Shown here piece after piece: positions 14,052 to 22,585 of a DNA stretch of 64,000 bases. Position 1 is the first letter of the stretch; each line of letters opens with the position of its first letter. The stretch is from Humibacillus xanthopallidus (GTDB lineage Bacteria > Actinomycetota > Actinomycetes > Actinomycetales > Dermatophilaceae): NCBI RefSeq assembly GCF_006717145.1, contig NZ_VFQF01000001.1, positions 2,108,001-2,172,000 of the forward strand, read 5' to 3'. Below the pieces are notes generated by a model that saw only the letters and a list, made by a program, of their open reading frames with translations, was not told the DNA's origin and ran no database searches. Made by a program: the position numbers and the translations under genes.

Positions 14052-14926
14052 CCGGTCGCCCGGTCGTCGTCGTCGGTGACGTCGGGCTCGACGTCATCAC
14101 CCGGCCGCAGGGCGAGATCCACTGGCACTCCGACACCCCGTCGGCGGTCGCGCTCGTGGCCGGTGGCGCCGGGGGCAACTCGGCGTCCTGGCTCGCCGCG
14201 GCCGGCGCCGACGTCACCCTGCTCGCCCGCATCGGTCACGACGCAGCCGGGATGACCTGCCGCAGCGAGCTCGAGGCCGAGGGGGTGCACTGCGCCTTCG
14301 GCGTCGACGAGACCCTGCCGACGTGCATGGTCGTCATCCTGCTCGACGCGCACGGCGACCGGACGATGTTCCCCGACCGCGGCGCCAACAAGGCCTTCTC
14401 GGTGGCCGACGTCGACCTCGCGTCGCTCGGACTGCCCGACGACCCGCTCCCCCACCTGCACCTGTCGGGCTACGTCCTCTTCGACGCCGGGTCGCGCGCC
14501 GCGGGCCTCGAGGCGCTGCGCCAGGCCCGGGCGCTCGGCTGGACGACGTCGGTCGACCCCCAGTCGCCTGCCCTCATCGCGCGCGAGGGCGTCGACACCT
14601 TCCTGTCCTGGGTCGACGGTGTCGACCTGCTGCTGCCCAACGAGAACGAGGTCGCGACGCTCGGCGGTCTCGACGCGATCCTGCGCCACACCCGACAGGT
14701 CGTCGCGACCTTCGGAGCCGCCGGAGCCCGTTGGGTCGCCGACGGGCTCGACGTATCGGCCGAGGCGCCGCACGTCGCCAACGTCGACGCCACCGGGTGC
14801 GGCGACGCCTTCAACGCCGGCCTGCTCGCCGCCTGGCTCGCGGGTGAGGCACCGGCCGACGCCCTCGCCGCCGGGGTCGCGGCCGGCAGCGCAGCGGCAG
14901 CCCGCGTGGGCGCCCGACCCCGCTGA
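14048..14926 (+). CDS. psuK: Pseudouridine kinase (PfkB family)
   Basis: A ribokinase-fold sugar kinase of 292 residues. It has the N-terminal GDVGLDVI and GG(A)GGNSASWLAAAGA segments and the C-terminal PfkB signature DATGCGDAFNAGLLAAWL with the catalytic Asp. On sequence alone it could act on other sugars or nucleosides, but the 4-base GTGA overlap with psuG makes phosphorylation of pseudouridine the likely role. With psuG it converts pseudouridine from RNA turnover to uracil. No dedicated pseudouridine importer lies beside the pair; the nucleoside importer 3 kb away is a candidate. Confidence 0.9.
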   Translation: MTGRPVVVVGDVGLDVITRPQGEIHWHSDTPSAVALVAGGAGGNSASWLAAAGADVTLLARIGHDAAGMTCRSELEAEGVHCAFGVDETLPTCMVVILLDAHGDRTMFPDRGANKAFSVADVDLASLGLPDDPLPHLHLSGYVLFDAGSRAAGLEALRQARALGWTTSVDPQSPALIAREGVDTFLSWVDGVDLLLPNENEVATLGGLDAILRHTRQVVATFGAAGARWVADGLDVSAEAPHVANVDATGCGDAFNAGLLAAWLAGEAPADALAAGVAAGSAAAARVGARPR

Positions 14927-14973
14927 GCGGCATACCCCCTCGGCCCACCCGGCACACAGGCTGGGCGCGCATC

Positions 14974-15060
14974 GGCACACGGACCGCCACGACATGAGCG
15001 GCGGCGTCGCCGCAGGCGTGCGAACGCTCGGCCACCAGCGTTCGTGGCGGTCCGTGTGCC
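14974..15060. repeat. Perfect 19-bp inverted repeat upstream of the AbiEi-type gene
   Basis: GGCACACGGACCGCCACGA at 14974-14992 is exactly complementary to 15042-15060. A second inverted repeat (CGAACGCT / AGCGTTCG, 15021-15028 and 15037-15044) is nested beside it. The same sequence recurs, slightly changed, at the other end of the gene (15959-15976 and 16025-16044), so the gene is bracketed by related inverted repeats. Confidence 0.8.
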
Positions 15061-15068
15061 TGTGGAGA

Positions 15069-15093
15069 GTGACGGCGTCGATGATGCCGTCAC
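15069..15093. promoter_or_regulatory. Inverted repeat just upstream of the AbiEi-type gene (possible operator)
   Basis: GTGACGGC (15069-15076) and GCCGTCAC (15086-15093) flank nine bases and end 15 bases before the ATG at 15109. AbiEi antitoxins are known to repress their own promoters through inverted repeats, so this could be the operator. That is inference from position only. Confidence 0.4.
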
Positions 15094-15108
15094 GGGCAGG
15101 CTTGCTCC

Positions 15109-16005
15109 ATGGACGTCTCCACGCTGCTCGCCCAGCGGGGAGGCATGTGCACGTGGCGCGACCTGAGACGGTCCGTGCCGCGACACCGCATCGGGCTTGC
15201 CCTCGCATCGGGGGCGATCGTGCGGGTGGCGAGGGGCCGGTATGCCCTGCCCAGCCTGACCTCCGCCCGCTCCCTCGTCATGGGGGCCAGCGCAACGGCG
15301 TCGCACACGACCGCAGCGCTGCACTGGGGGTGGCAGGTCAAGCACGAGCCGGACCTGCCGCACATCACACTGCCGCGGGGTCGCAAGCTGCGCGCCGCCG
15401 CCCGCACCGGGGTGCAGCGTCACTGGCGCGACCTCGAACCCGCCGAGGTGTGCGACGGGTGGGTGACGAGTCGCGAGCGCACGGTCATCGACTGCTGTCT
15501 CGACCTGCCCTTCGACGAGGCTCTCGCCGTTGCCGACTCCGCCTGGCGCGACGGCCTGTCACCCATCACCGTCATGACGGCTGCCGCTCGCCTGCCCCGA
15601 CGGCTGCGTCTGCGGGTCGCGAGGGTCCTCGAGCGTGCCGATCGAAAGGCGGCCAACCCGTTCGAGTCGGTGCTGCGCGCACTGTGCCTCCAGGTCGAGG
15701 GACTGGGCGTCGTGACGCAGCACGTCATCGCGGATCGGACGTTCTACGCGAAGGTCGATCTCGCGGACGTGGGCCTCCGCATCGTCATCGAGGCAGAGGG
15801 TTTCGAGAACCACGGCACGCGAATGGCGCTCAAGCGCGACTGCCGCCGCTACACCGGTCTCGGGGCGCGCGGGTGGGTCGTCATCCGGTTCACGTGGGAC
15901 GAGGTGATGTTCGAGCCGGACTACATCGTCACGGCCCTGCGCCAGGTCGTTGCCGTGCGCACACGGACCTCCACGAACGCTCCGCCGACAGGGCACCCCG
16001 CCTGA
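15109..16005 (+). CDS. AbiEi-type winged-helix protein with DUF559/Vsr-like C terminus
   Basis: A 298-residue protein of a common actinobacterial type. The N terminus (about 1-50) resembles the AbiEi antitoxin winged helix, with the end pattern VRVARGRYALP. The C terminus (about 200-285) looks like a Vsr/DUF559 endonuclease fold: FES, then VDLADVGLRIVIEAEGFENHG, then a Trp-containing beta strand WVVIRFTWDEV. Acidic residues and His for a metal site are present. No AbiEii toxin gene is adjacent, so it is an orphan. Function is unknown; a solitary regulator, nuclease or remnant of a type IV toxin-antitoxin pair are all possible. It is flanked by related inverted repeats. Confidence 0.75.
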   Translation: MDVSTLLAQRGGMCTWRDLRRSVPRHRIGLALASGAIVRVARGRYALPSLTSARSLVMGASATASHTTAALHWGWQVKHEPDLPHITLPRGRKLRAAARTGVQRHWRDLEPAEVCDGWVTSRERTVIDCCLDLPFDEALAVADSAWRDGLSPITVMTAAARLPRRLRLRVARVLERADRKAANPFESVLRALCLQVEGLGVVTQHVIADRTFYAKVDLADVGLRIVIEAEGFENHGTRMALKRDCRRYTGLGARGWVVIRFTWDEVMFEPDYIVTALRQVVAVRTRTSTNAPPTGHPA

Positions 16006-16044
16006 GACCCGACGTGCCCTCCACTCGTGGCGGTCCGTCGTGCC
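15959..16044. repeat. Imperfect inverted repeat at the 3' end of the AbiEi-type gene
   Basis: GCACACGGACCTCCACGA (15959-15976, inside the coding end) pairs with 16025-16044 (TCGTGGCGGTCCGTCGTGCC) with one mismatch and one extra base. Both arms are variants of the arms of the upstream inverted repeat at 14974-15060. Confidence 0.7.
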
Positions 16045-16051
16045 GGCCGGA

Positions 16052-16074
16052 CGGCATACCGCGGCGGTATGCCG
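16052..16074. terminator. Hairpin between convergent genes made of two GGCATACC motifs
   Basis: CGGCATACC (16052-16060) and GGTATGCCG (16066-16074) form a perfect 9-bp stem with a GCGGC loop, seven bases before the stop codon of the convergent mutase gene. No T-run follows, so terminator activity is uncertain. The stem is built from the motif that is over-represented across the whole window. Confidence 0.4.
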
Positions 16075-16080
16075 CGTGGC

Positions 16081-17673
16081 TCAGAAGGTCTCGCGCGGCT
16101 GGTAGACGCCCCACACCTCGCGCAACGCGTGCGCGACCTCGCCGCCGGTGGCGCGCGCGGCGAGCGCCTCCTTCATCGGGTAGAGGAGGTTGTCGGTGCC
16201 GCGGGCGGCGTCCTTGAGCCGGCCGAGCGCGGCGTCGACGGCGGCCTGGTCGCGGTCGGAACGGAGGGCCTCGAGCCGGGCGCGCTGGTCGGCCTCGATC
16301 GTCGGGTCGACGCGCAGCGGGTCGTAGCGCTCCTCCTGGTCGAGGGTGAAACGGTTGACGCCGACGACGGTGCGCTCGGCCGAGTCGATCTCGAGCTGCA
16401 CGCGGTAGGCGGAGCGCTCGATCTCGGACTTCTGGAAGCCCTGCTCGATCGCCGCGACGGCGCCGCCGAGGTCCTCGACGCGCTGGATCAGGGCGAGCGC
16501 GGCCTCCTCGATGTCGTCGGTCATCGACTCGACGACATACGAACCGGCAAACGGGTCAACGGTTTTCGTCACGTCGGTCTCGTAGGCGATGACCTGCTGC
16601 GTGCGGAGCGCGAGCCGCGCGGCCTTCTCTGTCGGCAACGCGATGGCCTCGTCGAAGGAGTTGGTGTGCAGCGACTGCGTGCCGCCGAGCACCGCGCCGA
16701 GACCCTGGAGCGCGACGCGCACGAGGTTGACCTCGGGCTGCTGGGCGGTGAGCTGCACGCCGGCGGTCTGGGTGTGGAAGCGCAGCATCATCGACTTGGG
16801 GTTCTGCGCGCCGAACTGCTCCTTCATGATCTTGGCCCAGATGCGCCGGGCGGCACGGAACTTCGCCACCTCCTCGAGCAGCGTCGTGCGGGCGACGAAG
16901 AAGAAGGACAGGCGCGGCGCGAAGTCATCGACGTGCAGGCCCGCGGCCTCGGCCGCACGGACGTACTCGATGGCGTTGGCGATGGTGAAGGCGATCTCCT
17001 GCACGGGCGTCGCGCCCGCCTCTGCCATGTGGTAGCCGGAGATGGAGATCGTGTTCCAGCGCGGCATCTCCTTGTGGCAGTAGGCGAAGATGTCGGAGAT
17101 GAGGCGCAGCGACTCGCGCGGCGGGTAGATGTAGGTGCCGCGGGCGATGTACTCCTTGAGCACGTCGTTCTGGATGGTGCCCGTGAGCTTGTCGCCCGGC
17201 ACGCCCTGCTCCTCGGCGACGAGCTGGTAGAGCAGCAGCAGGGTCGAGCCGGGCGCGTTGATCGTCATCGACGTCGAGATCGTGTCGAGCGGCAGGCCGT
17301 CGAAGAGGGTCCGCATGTCATCGAGGCTGTCGATGGCAACGCCGACCTTGCCGACCTCACCGTGCGCGATGGGCTCGTCGGAGTCGTAGCCCATCTGCGT
17401 CGGCAGGTCGAAGGCGACGGACAGGCCTCCGGTGCCGGCCTTGACGAGCTGGTGGTAGCGCTCGTTGCTCTCCTTGGCGGTGCCGAAGCCGGCATACTGC
17501 CGCATCGTCCAAGGACGCCCGGTGTACATCGAGGGGTAGACGCCCCGGGTGAAGGGGTAGCGACCGGGCGCGCCGAGCTTGCTGTCCGGGTCGAAGCCGT
17601 CCAGTGCCGACGCGTCGTAGACGGGCTCGATGGGCAGGTCGGACTCGGAGCGCGCGCCAGTGCTGTCAGCCAT
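16081..17673 (-). CDS. Acyl-CoA mutase large subunit (methylmalonyl-CoA mutase type)
   Basis: A 530-residue catalytic TIM-barrel part of a B12-dependent acyl-CoA mutase, without the C-terminal cobalamin-binding domain of the 700-residue methylmalonyl-CoA mutase. Seen: [14 protein letters not shown] (the Tyr typical of methylmalonyl-CoA enzymes), RESLRLISD (probable Arg for the substrate carboxylate) and [11 protein letters not shown]. Those residues favour methylmalonyl-CoA over isobutyryl-CoA, but this is by memory of family patterns. The B12 subunit must be coded elsewhere; none is in the window. Start at ATG 17673; a frame from 17739 adds unlikely residues. Confidence 0.85.
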   Translation of the reverse strand: MADSTGARSESDLPIEPVYDASALDGFDPDSKLGAPGRYPFTRGVYPSMYTGRPWTMRQYAGFGTAKESNERYHQLVKAGTGGLSVAFDLPTQMGYDSDEPIAHGEVGKVGVAIDSLDDMRTLFDGLPLDTISTSMTINAPGSTLLLLYQLVAEEQGVPGDKLTGTIQNDVLKEYIARGTYIYPPRESLRLISDIFAYCHKEMPRWNTISISGYHMAEAGATPVQEIAFTIANAIEYVRAAEAAGLHVDDFAPRLSFFFVARTTLLEEVAKFRAARRIWAKIMKEQFGAQNPKSMMLRFHTQTAGVQLTAQQPEVNLVRVALQGLGAVLGGTQSLHTNSFDEAIALPTEKAARLALRTQQVIAYETDVTKTVDPFAGSYVVESMTDDIEEAALALIQRVEDLGGAVAAIEQGFQKSEIERSAYRVQLEIDSAERTVVGVNRFTLDQEERYDPLRVDPTIEADQRARLEALRSDRDQAAVDAALGRLKDAARGTDNLLYPMKEALAARATGGEVAHALREVWGVYQPRETF

Positions 17674-17780
17674 GGTGCCGAGCGTAACGGCGGGGTGCTC
17701 GCCCGCACCCCGAGCACGGCGGATCGTTGCCGATGTCACGTTGCCGCCGCGGTATGCCGTCCGGCCCGTCCCGACGAAAC

Positions 17781-17938
17781 GTGGCCTCTCGACGGGGCGA
17801 GGCGACCAAGAGTGGCCTCTCGACGGTGGAGAGGCGACCAGGAGTGGCCTCTCGACGGTGGGGGGCGGCCACTTTTGGCCACTCGACGGTGGAGGGGCGG
17901 CCAGTTGTGGCCACTCGACGGTGGGGAGCGGCGGGTCA
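17781..17938. repeat. Tandem array, five units of 31-32 bp
   Basis: Units begin at 17781, 17812, 17844, 17875 and 17907, each starting (G/T)TGGCC-(T/A)CTCGACGG. In unit two GCCTCTC and GAGAGGC form a 7-bp stem around GACGGTG; other units keep a similar but imperfect stem. The array fills most of the 262-base gap between the MarR-like gene and the mutase gene, upstream of the mutase. No open frame across it is credible. Confidence 0.85.
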
Positions 17939-18433
17939 GGCGTCGGTGGGCCAGTCGGCGGCGATCTGCGCGCGCCTGCGCTCCCAGCTCGCGTGCATGC
18001 CCGCCATCTCCGTCGCCACGTGGTCGAGGAACTCGACCGACATGGCGAGCCGGCGGCCGGCGGCGCTGCCGACTCCGCCGACGGCCTCGAGTCCCGACCT
18101 CACCGAGGACTCCATCTGGCCGAGGAGGCGGTCGCGGCTCAGCATGGCCTCGTGCCAGGCGTCGAGGTGGACGATGTAGACGTCGCGACGCGAGCCCCGC
18201 TCGCGCTCCTTGCCGATGAGGTGGGTCTGTGTGAGGTACTGGACCGCGCCGGACACGGCTGCAGGGCTGACGTCGAGGGCCTCCGTCAGCTCGAGCGCGG
18301 TCATCCGACCGTCGGGGTCGGCGAGGAGCTGGGCGAAGACGCGGGAGGCGAGCCGCGGCATACCGGCTTCGGTGAGGACGTTGCCGAAGCGCTCGACGTA
18401 GGCGGCGACGGCTCGCTCGTCGCGCTCGGTCAT
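17936..18433 (-). CDS. MarR/GbsR-like transcriptional regulator
   Basis: A 165-residue winged-helix protein. The helix-turn-helix lies about residues 45-70 ([24 protein letters not shown]), followed by the wing with charged residues [11 protein letters not shown], then a helical C terminus probably used for dimerisation. It is divergent from the ABC exporter pair and the two start codons are 87 bases apart, with an inverted repeat between them. It most likely represses the exporter and itself and responds to a transported compound; the ligand is unknown. Confidence 0.85.
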   Translation of the reverse strand: MTERDERAVAAYVERFGNVLTEAGMPRLASRVFAQLLADPDGRMTALELTEALDVSPAAVSGAVQYLTQTHLIGKERERGSRRDVYIVHLDAWHEAMLSRDRLLGQMESSVRSGLEAVGGVGSAAGRRLAMSVEFLDHVATEMAGMHASWERRRAQIAADWPTDA

Positions 18434-18482
18434 CCGGCGGCTCCTTCGGTGTCGTGGGCTGTCACCCTCCCATGAGTCATAT

Positions 18483-18502
18483 CATTCAGTAAACAGTGAA
18501 TG
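18483..18502. promoter_or_regulatory. Probable operator of the MarR-like regulator, over the exporter promoter
   Basis: CATTCA (18483-18488) and TGAATG (18497-18502) form an inverted repeat with an 8-base AT-rich spacer, unusual in this GC-rich DNA. TATCGT at 18508-18513 lies seven bases before the ATG of the exporter ATPase and looks like its -10; the repeat covers the -35 position. A bound repressor would block the promoter. Confidence 0.6.
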
Positions 18503-18520
18503 TTGTGTATCGTCGAATGC

Positions 18521-19419
<899 letters not shown>

Positions 19420-19423
<4 letters not shown>

Positions 19424-21078
19424 CCGCGACCAGCGCACCGACCGCCCCGAGCAGCCGCCCGGGCCGAGCCGGCCCGCCCCGGAGCAGCGGTCTGACGGGA
19501 ACGACCCGGCTGCTGCGCCTCGCAGCGCGACGCGACCGGGTCCTCATCCCCGCGAGCGCCCTGACGCTCATGGCCGTCGTGGCGGGCTCCGCGAAGGCGA
19601 CCTTCGACCTCTATCCCGACCCGTCGCTCGCCTCCCCCGCCCTGCGCGAGACGCTCGACAACCCGGCTCTCGTCGCGATCTACGGGCCGGTCGCAAGCAT
19701 GAGCATCGATGCCCTGGCCACCTTCAAGACGGTGCTCCTCGGCGGCGTCTTCCTCTGCCTGCTCGCCTATGTCGTCGTGCGCAGGCACACCCGCACCGAG
19801 GAGGAGGAGGGCCGCCTCGAGCTGCTCGGCAGTGGCGTGGTCGGCCGGCGCGCACCCCTCGCGGCGGCAGTGCTGCTCGCCACCGCTGCGGTGCTCGGCA
19901 CGTCGGTGCTGACGGTTGTCGGCGCCGTCGCCGTCGGGCTCGGCACGTCAGGCTCCATCGCGCTCGGCGTGTCCTGGGCCGTCATGGGGCTGACATGGGT
20001 CGGGGTCACCGCCGTCGCCGCTCAGCTCACCGAAACCGCCCGCGGCACAGCGGGTTTCGCACTGGGTGCGCTCGCGGCGGCATACCTCCTGCGGGCCCTT
20101 GGGGACGCGTCCGGGAGCGACAGCCCGGGACGCGTCCTGACGTGGCTCTCACCGCTCGGGTGGGCCGAGAAGGTCGAGCCGTACGGCGCCAACCGCGTGT
20201 GGGTGCTCGTCGTCGGCGTCATCGCGTATGCCGTCCTCGTCCTTGTCGCCTTCGCTCTCCTCGAGCGCCGCGACCTCGGTGCCGGCGTCCTGCCGAGCCG
20301 CCCCGGCCCCGATCGCGGCTCGCTCCGCACCGTCGGCGGGCTCACCCGGCGCCTCGCGCGCGGCACGCTCATCGGCTGGACCATCGGCTACGTCGTGCTC
20401 GGGGCGGTCGTCGGGTCGCTCGGAGGCAGCGTGCAGTCCTTCGTCGACTCGCCGGAGATCGCAGACATGCTCAGGAAGCTCGGCGGCGGGGCGGGCACGA
20501 TCATCGACACCTTCTTCGCGACCGAGCTGCGCTTCGCCGCCATCGGTGCCGCGGCCCTCGGTATCGCCCTGACGACGCGGATGCGGACGGAGGAGACGTC
20601 GGGCCGGGTCGAGGCCGTGCTCGCGACCTCTGCGACCCGACTGCGCTGGGCCGCAGCCCACATCGTCGTCGCCCTCGCCGCGACGGCCCTCGTGCTCGCC
20701 GTGGTTGGAACCGTCGCCGGGCTCGTCGACGGCGGCCGCACGGGTGACGTCGGTGGCTCCGTCGGCCGGCTGGTCGGCGCGTCCCTGGCGGCGCTGCCCG
20801 CGGTCTGGGTCTGCATCGCGGTGGCGGTCCTGCTCGTCGGACTCGTGCCGCGCCTCACGGGGCTGGTGTGGGCCGTCCTCATCGGCTTCCTCGTGCTCGG
20901 CGAGTTCGGTCCGATCATGAACCTGCCGTCGTGGGTCACCGCCGTCTCCCCGTTCGACCACCTGTCGCACCTGCCCGGGGGCAGCCTCGACACTGCGGAC
21001 CTGCTGGGTCTCGTCGTCGTCGCGGCCGCGCTCACGGCCGCCGGTCTCGCCGGCCTGCGCCGCCGCGACATCGCCTGA
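19420..21078 (+). CDS. ABC exporter permease (polyketide-antibiotic exporter type)
   Basis: A 552-residue membrane protein with about twelve hydrophobic segments in two halves, matching the family annotated as exporter of polyketide antibiotics. An approximately 35-residue polar N terminus precedes the first helix ([14 protein letters not shown]). Conserved patterns occur twice: [12 protein letters not shown] near residue 127 and [15 protein letters not shown] in the second half, showing an internal duplication. The ATG at 19420 overlaps the ATPase stop; the longer frame from 18496 is a false extension through the ATPase gene. The substrate is unknown. Confidence 0.9.
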
Positions 21079-21496
21079 CCTGCCGCCACTCCCCCATCGC
21101 ACCCCGAGTCGAGGTGATCGCGGCACCCACGTGGGGGCCAGCATCACCTCCAACCGGGCCACACGGCATACCGAATCGAGGTGATCGCGACACCCACGTC
21201 AGGCCCAGCATCACCTCCAACCGGGCCACGCGGCATACCGAATCGAGGTGATCGCGGCACCCGCGTGGGGGCCAGCATCACCTCCAACCGGGGGACATGG
21301 CATACCGAGTCGAGGTGATCGCGGCACCCACGTCAGGCCCAGCATCACCTCCAACCGGGCCACACGGCATACCGAATCGAGGTGATCGCGACACCCACGT
21401 GGGGCCCGGCATCACCTCCAACCGGGGAGCCCGTATGCCGTCCGCGCACCTGGGCGCCCGCGCGGCGACGAGCGCCGTTGTCGCTACCCTCTGCCC
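21079..21496. other. Intergenic region with repeat array and manC promoter
   Basis: This 418-base gap holds the five-unit 67-bp array (21111-21418), one copy of GTATGCCGTCC (21433-21443), and TACCCT at 21485-21490, six bases before the manC ATG, which looks like a -10 for a leaderless mRNA. Open frames across the repeats are not credible genes. Confidence 0.75.
21111..21445. repeat. Tandem array, five units with exact 67-bp period
   Basis: Units start at 21111, 21178, 21245, 21312 and 21379. Each has a 40-bp segment opening GAGGTGAT and closing ATCACCTC, an 8-bp inverted repeat with further palindromic bases inside (CCCACGTGGG in unit one), then a 27-bp linker containing GGCATACC; the last linker diverges and carries GTATGCCGTCC. 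Units 1, 3 and 5 share a GTGGGG centre, while units 2 and 4 have GTCAGG, so two variants alternate. It lies between the exporter permease and manC. It is not a CRISPR array because the linkers are also repeated. Confidence 0.9.
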
Positions 21497-22585
21497 ATGA
21501 CGGGCATCGATGGGTTCTGGGCGGTCATCCCGGCCGGCGGGTCGGGCACGCGCCTGTGGCCGCTGTCGCGCAGGGACTACCCGAAGTTCCTCCACGACCT
21601 CACGGGGTCGGGCCAGACGCTGCTGCGCGCGACCTACGACCGGCTCGAGCCCCTCGCCGGCGACCGCATCCTCGTCGTCACCGGCGCCGCCCACCTCGAC
21701 GCGGTGCGCGGCCAGCTGCCGATGCTCGCGCGCGATGCCGTCGTGGCCGAGCCCACTCCGCGCGACTCGATGCCTGCGATCGGCCTGGCCGCCGCGATCC
21801 TCGAGCGGCGCGACCCCGAGGCGGTGCTCGGCTCGTTCGCCGCCGACCACGTCGTGACCGACGTCGAGGCCTTCGACCGCGCCATCGAGGAGGCCGTCGT
21901 GCTGGCCCGCGGCGGTGATCTCGTGACGATCGGCATCGAGCCGACCCGTCCGGCGACGGGCTTCGGCTACATCCGCCTCGGCGAGGCGCTCTCGGTCGAG
22001 GGAGCACCGTCTGCCCGGCGCGTCGCCGACTTCGTCGAGAAGCCCGACGCGGAGACGGCGAAGGGCTACGTCGCCAGTGGCGAATACCGTTGGAACGCAG
22101 GGATGTTCGTCGTCGGCGCCACCACCCTGCTCGAGATGCTCGCCGAGGAGCACCCCGAGATGACGAGCCACCTGCGCACGATCGCCGGTGACGAGTCCCG
22201 CATGCGCGACCTGTGGCCAGCGCTGCGCAAGATCGCCATCGACCACGCCGTCGCCGAGCCCGCCGCCCGGGCCGGGCGCGTCTCCGTCGTGCCGGCAGCG
22301 ATGGGGTGGGACGACATCGGCGACTTCACCTCGCTCTCCGACCTCATCGAGGTCTCGGAGACCGTGCCCGGCGTCAAGGTCATCGGCCCGGCCGACGACG
22401 TCATCAGCATCGACTCCACCGCCACGGTCGCGACGGGCGGCCGGCTCATCGCGCTCATCGGGGTCGACGACCTCGTAGTCGTCGACACCCAGGACGCACT
22501 GCTCATCACGCGCCCGGAGCGGGCGCAGGAGGTCAAGCAGATCGTCGAGGCGCTGACGGCCCAAGGCCGTCTCGACCTCACATGA
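21497..22585 (+). CDS. manC: Mannose-1-phosphate guanylyltransferase
   Basis: Makes GDP-mannose from mannose 1-phosphate and GTP in the cytosol. It shows the nucleotidyltransferase motif PAGGSGTRLWPLSR, the downstream PKF, the FVEKP motif and the WNAGMFV segment. Length 362, so it has no phosphomannose isomerase domain. TACCCT six bases upstream suggests a leaderless transcript. It overlaps the next membrane protein by ATGA, which ties GDP-mannose supply to a membrane glycosyltransferase. Mannose could feed the polysaccharide locus to the right or mannosylated lipids and proteins. Confidence 0.93.
   Translation: MTGIDGFWAVIPAGGSGTRLWPLSRRDYPKFLHDLTGSGQTLLRATYDRLEPLAGDRILVVTGAAHLDAVRGQLPMLARDAVVAEPTPRDSMPAIGLAAAILERRDPEAVLGSFAADHVVTDVEAFDRAIEEAVVLARGGDLVTIGIEPTRPATGFGYIRLGEALSVEGAPSARRVADFVEKPDAETAKGYVASGEYRWNAGMFVVGATTLLEMLAEEHPEMTSHLRTIAGDESRMRDLWPALRKIAIDHAVAEPAARAGRVSVVPAAMGWDDIGDFTSLSDLIEVSETVPGVKVIGPADDVISIDSTATVATGGRLIALIGVDDLVVVDTQDALLITRPERAQEVKQIVEALTAQGRLDLT

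Noticed and set aside
15109-16005. Complete AbiE toxin-antitoxin system
   Set aside because: Only an AbiEi-like N terminus is present; the neighbours are psuK and a mutase, with no AbiEii nucleotidyltransferase.
21111-21445. CRISPR array
   Set aside because: Period and repeat length are regular, but the linkers are as conserved as the repeats and there are no cas genes.
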